A stretch of 64,000 bases of DNA, from assembly GCA_029212885.1 (NCBI GenBank), contig JARGPC010000003.1, positions 151,854-215,853 on the forward strand, in the 5' to 3' direction. The notes below the pieces were generated by a model. The model saw only the letters and a program-made list of their open reading frames with translations, was not told the DNA's origin and made no database searches. Both the position numbers and the translations under genes were made by a program. Shown in pieces: positions 61,059 through 64,000 of this stretch (positions are counted from its first letter, which is position 1; every line of letters begins with the position of its first letter). Origin of the DNA: Coxiellaceae bacterium (GTDB taxonomy: Bacteria; Pseudomonadota; Gammaproteobacteria; Coxiellales; Coxiellaceae).

Positions 61059-62357
61059 TTACCGTCGCATCGAACTCACCGATGGGCCTTCTTCATCGTG
61101 ACGACTACTTTTTCCTTCTTCCATTGCTATTGCGCCACCAGGTACGTCATGTAATGCAGCGGATGCTCCTGGACTCGCTGCCTGCTGATCCAAGCGTTGC
61201 TTCGCTTGTTGGGGGGATATGCCGTTAGCATCAAGCCAAAATCCTAGCTTTTGTTTTGTATCAACCTGCGGGTTGTCTCCGGCCATCGCAACTTGAACTT
61301 TTTCAGTACATAAAAATTTATAAGCAGCGACTGCAAATAAACCTAAAGCCAAGAAACGAGCAGCTTCAGACAACGCGGTTGGCTTGCTGTCATAACCAAC
61401 GAATGTTCGTAAAAATTTACCAAATTCATTTGTCTTATGACTAAGGTCAGTTTCCCAAAGTTTTTTGTTATACCAAGGCACATTAGCATCATCCCCGTAT
61501 GGACCAAATACTTTTAGCTCTTGGAATTCATGCGTTGCATAGTTAATCATACCGGATGAAATAGCAGCCAATAAAACTGCAGCAGTTTTTCTAAACTTAT
61601 CACGTGACAATAATCGGCTTGAATAATGCAGTGCTGTAACTACTAACGAGCTAATTGCAACACCAACAGGAATAGACAATGCTAATGATTTTGGATTCTT
61701 ATTATTTAATCCCAGCACTAAAACCGCTTCGGACACTTCCCCTAAAGCAGTCATAAAGGGATACTTGCCAACCGCCCAAGCTTCAGAAAGGCGAGAGTGG
61801 GCTGATGCTGCTTTTATAATCGCTCCTTCAGCTTTATCACTCGACCGAACCGGGCTTAATAATTTTAGAATCTCAATACCAAAATTATGCACCAAGACTC
61901 CAATCGCAAATTTCGTTATCCCCTCAATTACTTTAACACCTGTATCACCGATCTCTTCTTTGCCATGCTCATGATAGGCATAAACTAGTGGTCCACATAA
62001 TAAGCCTGCAGAGATAATGCCTGCGACCACACTGGCTGCTACCATCCCTCTAAATCGGTTTGCTTTTTCAGCACTAAGCTGCAGCTCACGCTGTGTATCT
62101 TGCTGTGTTTGTGCCCGGCTTTGCTGCTCTAATCGGTTGATTGCTAAAACAAATGTCGACACCACGATCCCCAACTCAAAAAGCTCTCGTGTAACAATTG
62201 AGGTTTCATCGGTTGTAATTAGTGTGTCAGAATCTCCAGCTGCATATGCTTTAGGCAGCATGGCAAACAGCAGTGCCATACCCCCTAAGACGCGACTTGG
62301 ATTTAATGATCTTAAATTGTAATGACTAAAATTTGAGTTGTTGCTTGTAAGGCCCAT
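61059..62357 (-). CDS. Divergent FTR1-like (iron/lead permease) membrane protein
   Basis: The 432-residue protein has an exported or membrane N-terminus and about seven further helices in the order of FTR1 permeases. The iron-translocating REGLE motif of helix 1 appears as RELFE (57-61), the second one of helix 4 as GEVSE (206-210), and the HELQE box after helix 6 as HEFQE (276-280). The glutamates are kept although the Arg-Glu-Gly context is not. A last helix (ARFLALGLFAVAAYKFL) and a hydrophilic C-terminal tail follow. Fur-box-like sequences overlap the promoter (62407-62460), which supports an iron function independently. Assignment from pattern only; substrate unproven. The ATG has GGAG 8 bases upstream. 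Confidence 0.65.
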   Translation of the reverse strand: MGLTSNNSNFSHYNLRSLNPSRVLGGMALLFAMLPKAYAAGDSDTLITTDETSIVTRELFELGIVVSTFVLAINRLEQQSRAQTQQDTQRELQLSAEKANRFRGMVAASVVAGIISAGLLCGPLVYAYHEHGKEEIGDTGVKVIEGITKFAIGVLVHNFGIEILKLLSPVRSSDKAEGAIIKAASAHSRLSEAWAVGKYPFMTALGEVSEAVLVLGLNNKNPKSLALSIPVGVAISSLVVTALHYSSRLLSRDKFRKTAAVLLAAISSGMINYATHEFQELKVFGPYGDDANVPWYNKKLWETDLSHKTNEFGKFLRTFVGYDSKPTALSEAARFLALGLFAVAAYKFLCTEKVQVAMAGDNPQVDTKQKLGFWLDANGISPQQAKQRLDQQAASPGASAALHDVPGGAIAMEEGKSSRHDEEGPSVSSMRR

Positions 62358-62406
62358 TTATTGCTCCATTTTGTGGGTGTATCCATATACATTTGAATGG
62401 CTCGCA

Positions 62407-62460
62407 ATACTAATGCAAGTCATTCTCATTTACAATAGTAGATGATAACTATTCGCATTA
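62407..62460 (-). promoter_or_regulatory. Promoter of the FTR1-like gene overlapped by Fur-box-like sites
   Basis: On the minus strand TTGTAA (62430-62435) and TAGTAT (62407-62412) are 17 bp apart. The sequence between and around them, AATGCAAGTCATTCTCATTT on the plus strand (62412-62431), resembles gammaproteobacterial Fur boxes. A second Fur-like site, GATAACTATTCGCATTA (62444-62460), lies upstream. Confidence 0.5.
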
Positions 62461-62513
62461 TGGGATTGCTGTAATTACAAATTGGTCGATAAAATAGATT
62501 AATATATGTCATG

Positions 62514-62541
62514 GATCCCGGATCGGGGTCCGGGATGACAA
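62514..62541. repeat. CCCGG...GATGACA dispersed hairpin repeat
   Basis: GGATCCCGGATCGGGGTCCG + GGATGACA has the same sequence as the first unit at 7555. It adjoins a half-copy of the long hairpin element. Confidence 0.85.
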
Positions 62542-62545
62542 AGGC

Positions 62546-62727
62546 TGTGGTAAATGAGCAACGGAGCACAGAGATTGATTTAAAATAGCCCGATATGATT
62601 TAAAATTTCGCTAGATCGCGACAAATTCAAACGATTATCGAGCACCGTAGCGGAGTTTACGTTGTGGTAAATGAGCAACGGAGCACAGAGAATCGTTTGA
62701 ATTTGTCCGATATAGTAGAAATTTTAA
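62546..62727. repeat. Long hairpin element ending at the kdsB stop codon, plus half-copy
   Basis: Complete element: arms 62600-62636 and 62691-62727 (37 nt each; inner part GACAAATTCAAACGATT and AATCGTTTGAATTTGTC perfect), core CGGAGTTTAC-N7-TAAATGAG (62651-62675). The right arm contains the kdsB TAA stop (62724-62726). A half-copy at 62546-62573 repeats 28 bases of the core exactly (62663-62690) and is followed by different arm sequence. No gene lies in 62461-62723. Confidence 0.75.
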
Positions 62728-63491
62728 GCGGACTTCTTCATGAGCTGACGTACGCGCTCCAGATCCGCTGGCGTATCAACACCAACAGACACAGATTCAT
62801 TAGTTACAGCGACATGCACTTTGCCGCCATACCACAATACGCGTAGTTGTTCGAGTTGCTCGAGTGGCTCTTCAGGACAACCTTCCCATTCGAGATATTT
62901 CTGTAGAAAACCGGTACGGTAGGCATACAAACCGATATGTGCAAAATGGTGGCCAGATACTTTTTTATCTTCTATGTGATCAAAATCAAATTCACCTTGC
63001 ACCCATGGAATCGGCGCACGTGAAAAATACTGCGCATAACCACGATGATTGATCACCACTTTAACGGTGTTAGGATCAAAGATCTCTAGCATATTATCAA
63101 TGGGGCGACACAGCGTCGTAACCTTAACGTTATCATGCTCTTCTAAATCGTGCGCTACCTGCGCAATCAGCTTAGGACAAATCATTGGCTCGTCACCTTG
63201 CAGGTGAACAACGATATCATCGTCATCCCACTCCAGTGCAACAACTGCTTCGGATAAGCGCTGAGTACCAGTTTCGTGATCAGCCGATGTCATACACACT
63301 TGCGCATTAAAACCTTCGGCCACTTTTTTAATACGCTCATCATCGGTAGCAATCACCACAGTATCTGCACCGCTTTCAATCGCGCGGGTATAGACATGTT
63401 GAATCATGGGTTGACCGTGAATATCTTCTAATGCTTTACCTGGGAAACGTCCTGAATTATATCTGACTGGAATGATTACACTAAAGGTCAT
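62724..63491 (-). CDS. kdsB: 3-deoxy-manno-octulosonate cytidylyltransferase
   Basis: Activates KDO as CMP-KDO for lipopolysaccharide inner core. SVIIPVRYNSGRFPGKALED (nucleotide-binding signature), VVIATDDERIKKVAEGFNAQ, HETGTQRLSEAV and DIVVHLQGDEPMICPKLI are family motifs. The 255-residue length is standard. The ribosome binding site AGAGGAG lies in the end of ycaR, so the two are coupled. Confidence 0.97.
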   Translation of the reverse strand: MTFSVIIPVRYNSGRFPGKALEDIHGQPMIQHVYTRAIESGADTVVIATDDERIKKVAEGFNAQVCMTSADHETGTQRLSEAVVALEWDDDDIVVHLQGDEPMICPKLIAQVAHDLEEHDNVKVTTLCRPIDNMLEIFDPNTVKVVINHRGYAQYFSRAPIPWVQGEFDFDHIEDKKVSGHHFAHIGLYAYRTGFLQKYLEWEGCPEEPLEQLEQLRVLWYGGKVHVAVTNESVSVGVDTPADLERVRQLMKKSA

Positions 63492-63493
63492 GA

Positions 63494-63670
63494 TTAAGAC
63501 TCCTCTTCATTTAATGCTGTCGCTTCATCAACTAGCATTACTGGAATCCCTTGCCGCACAGGATATGCCAGGCTATCAAATCGGCAGATCAAAGTTTGTG
63601 CAGGTTTGTCATATACTAGTTTTCCCTTACATAAGGGGCAAGCTAATATATCCAGTAGAGCCTCATCCAT
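63494..63670 (-). CDS. ycaR: YcaR/Trm112-like zinc-ribbon protein
   Basis: The sequence begins [20 protein letters not shown], then [20 protein letters not shown] + MLVDEA. The first CxxC and a later Cys are present; the pattern CPxCKGxL...LiCxxxxLaYPiRdGIPvML is diagnostic of the Trm112-like/UPF0434 family. There are 58 residues from ATG 63670, too short to be found by size alone. It is adjacent to kdsB as in E. coli, 2 bases upstream of it. Bacterial function is unknown. Confidence 0.93.
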   Translation of the reverse strand: MDEALLDILACPLCKGKLVYDKPAQTLICRFDSLAYPVRQGIPVMLVDEATALNEEES

Positions 63671-63762
63671 CCGTATTTCCTATTGCTTTACGACACTTTA
63701 AATGTAGCATTATTTCAGACTTAATCAAGACGCTCTACGCATGTGGTTTTTAAGGGGAAATT

Positions 63763-63839
63763 TGGTCGGGACGGCAGGATTTGAACCTGCGACCCCTTGC
63801 ACCCCATGCAAGTGCGCTACCAGGCTGCGCCACGCCCCG
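63763..63839 (-). tRNA. tRNA-Pro (GGG)
   Basis: The 77-nt gene with encoded CCA folds as a cloverleaf. The acceptor is CGGGGCG/CGTCCCG, the D-arm GGCGCAGCCTGGTAGCGC, the anticodon stem CTTGC/GCAAG with loop ATGGGGT giving anticodon GGG, and the T-arm GCAGGTTCGAATCCTGC. The body matches bacterial proline tRNAs. It reads the CCC (and CCU) codons. Confidence 0.96.
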
Positions 63840-63853
63840 ACGAAAGAAGACGG

Positions 63854-63877
63854 ATTATAAAGTATTAAGCCGGTCAA
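63854..63877 (-). promoter_or_regulatory. Possible tRNA-Pro promoter
   Basis: On the minus strand TATAAT (63854-63859) lies 14 bases before the tRNA 5' end. TTGACC (63872-63877) is present but only 12 bp away, too close for an ordinary -35, so the -10 is more certain than the -35. Confidence 0.4.
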
Positions 63878-64000
63878 TGCTAGAATTAAGAAACTGCTGG
63901 TCTGCACGGCCAATATTGGTCTTCAATGAAGTCGTGACTTTACATGGCTTTGTTTCCTAACGTTTCGCCAACCTGCAGATCTTAAAATTCAGGCACATCG
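63878..64000. other. Right end of window, no gene recognised
   Basis: No ribosome binding site plus start or long frame is visible. A minus-strand frame ends DVPEF-stop at about 63983-63999, which could be the 3' end of a gene lying beyond the window, but there are too few codons to judge. Confidence 0.25.

Noticed and set aside
63472..63753. Plus-strand 93-residue frame over the kdsB-ycaR junction
   Set aside because: It is the antisense shadow of ycaR, whose Trm112-like sequence is unmistakable.

Overview
The window reads as chromosome from a gammaproteobacterium, most likely of the Legionellales type (Coxiella, Legionella, Berkiella and relatives). The core genes and their order are gammaproteobacterial: divergent rne/rluC, yceD-rpmF-plsX-fabH-fabD-fabG, acpP-fabF-mltG-tmk, holB-tatD, ycaR-kdsB, prmB-aroC-asd, miaB-phoH and yejM. 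Between them sit genes typical of bacteria that live inside protists: a giant SidE-phosphodiesterase-like protein with an ankyrin-like C-terminus, a J-domain protein with a duplicated coiled-coil module, a Fic protein, and a small protein that reads as a eukaryotic PHO80/U-type cyclin. The taxonomic placement is inferred from gene content only; there is no rRNA in the window.

Layout. 0-3.5 kb: a fragment of a FadE-like gene, an orphan type IV pilin-like protein, a small membrane protein, an M17 aminopeptidase and a ZIP metal transporter. 3.8-7.4 kb: accessory block with the J-domain protein and the Fic protein. 7.6-12.1 kb: yejM, then miaB-phoH. 12.3-16.5 kb: small exported proteins, a serine hydrolase, an ABM-domain protein, msrA and the cyclin-like gene. 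16.5-19.4 kb: an operon of small-molecule enzymes (carboxymuconolactone decarboxylase-like, ABM, YciI, YaiI) with a divergent LysR regulator. 19.4-29.8 kb: YbfB-type MFS transporter, secreted beta-propeller protein, ybeY, recJ, POT peptide transporter, GNAT enzyme, Mth938-like protein, nadE. 29.9-37 kb: prmB-aroC-asd, smrB-udk, msrB, tatD, holB. 37.4-42.3 kb: racemase, EamA exporter, tmk, mltG, fabF, acpP. 42.4-52.9 kb: a block on both strands that splits the usual fabG-acpP junction: glnS, Gfo/Idh/MocA oxidoreductase, BaiN-type flavoprotein, histidine phosphatase, giant SidE-like gene. 52.9-61 kb: fabG to rpmF, yceD, rluC and rne. 61-64 kb: a divergent FTR1-like membrane protein with Fur-like sites, kdsB, ycaR and tRNA-Pro(GGG).

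The fatty-acid, lipid A/KDO (kdsB, yejM) and cell-wall (mltG) genes together make the cell envelope. The accessory genes look like host-interaction factors scattered singly among housekeeping genes. No secretion-system genes are present, so delivery to a host is inference.

The intergenic space is rich in short dispersed repeats: hairpins of the CCCGG...GATGACA family at nine places, long hairpins with a shared core that start exactly at the stop codons of yejM and kdsB, a repeat that appears to supply the ribosome binding site of the BaiN-type gene, and a pair of direct repeats carrying DnaA-box-like sequences. No insertion sequence, CRISPR array or rRNA was seen. Points most worth following up: the cyclin homologue, the giant SidE-like gene lodged at the fabG stop codon, the FTR1-like/Fur locus and the stop-codon hairpins.
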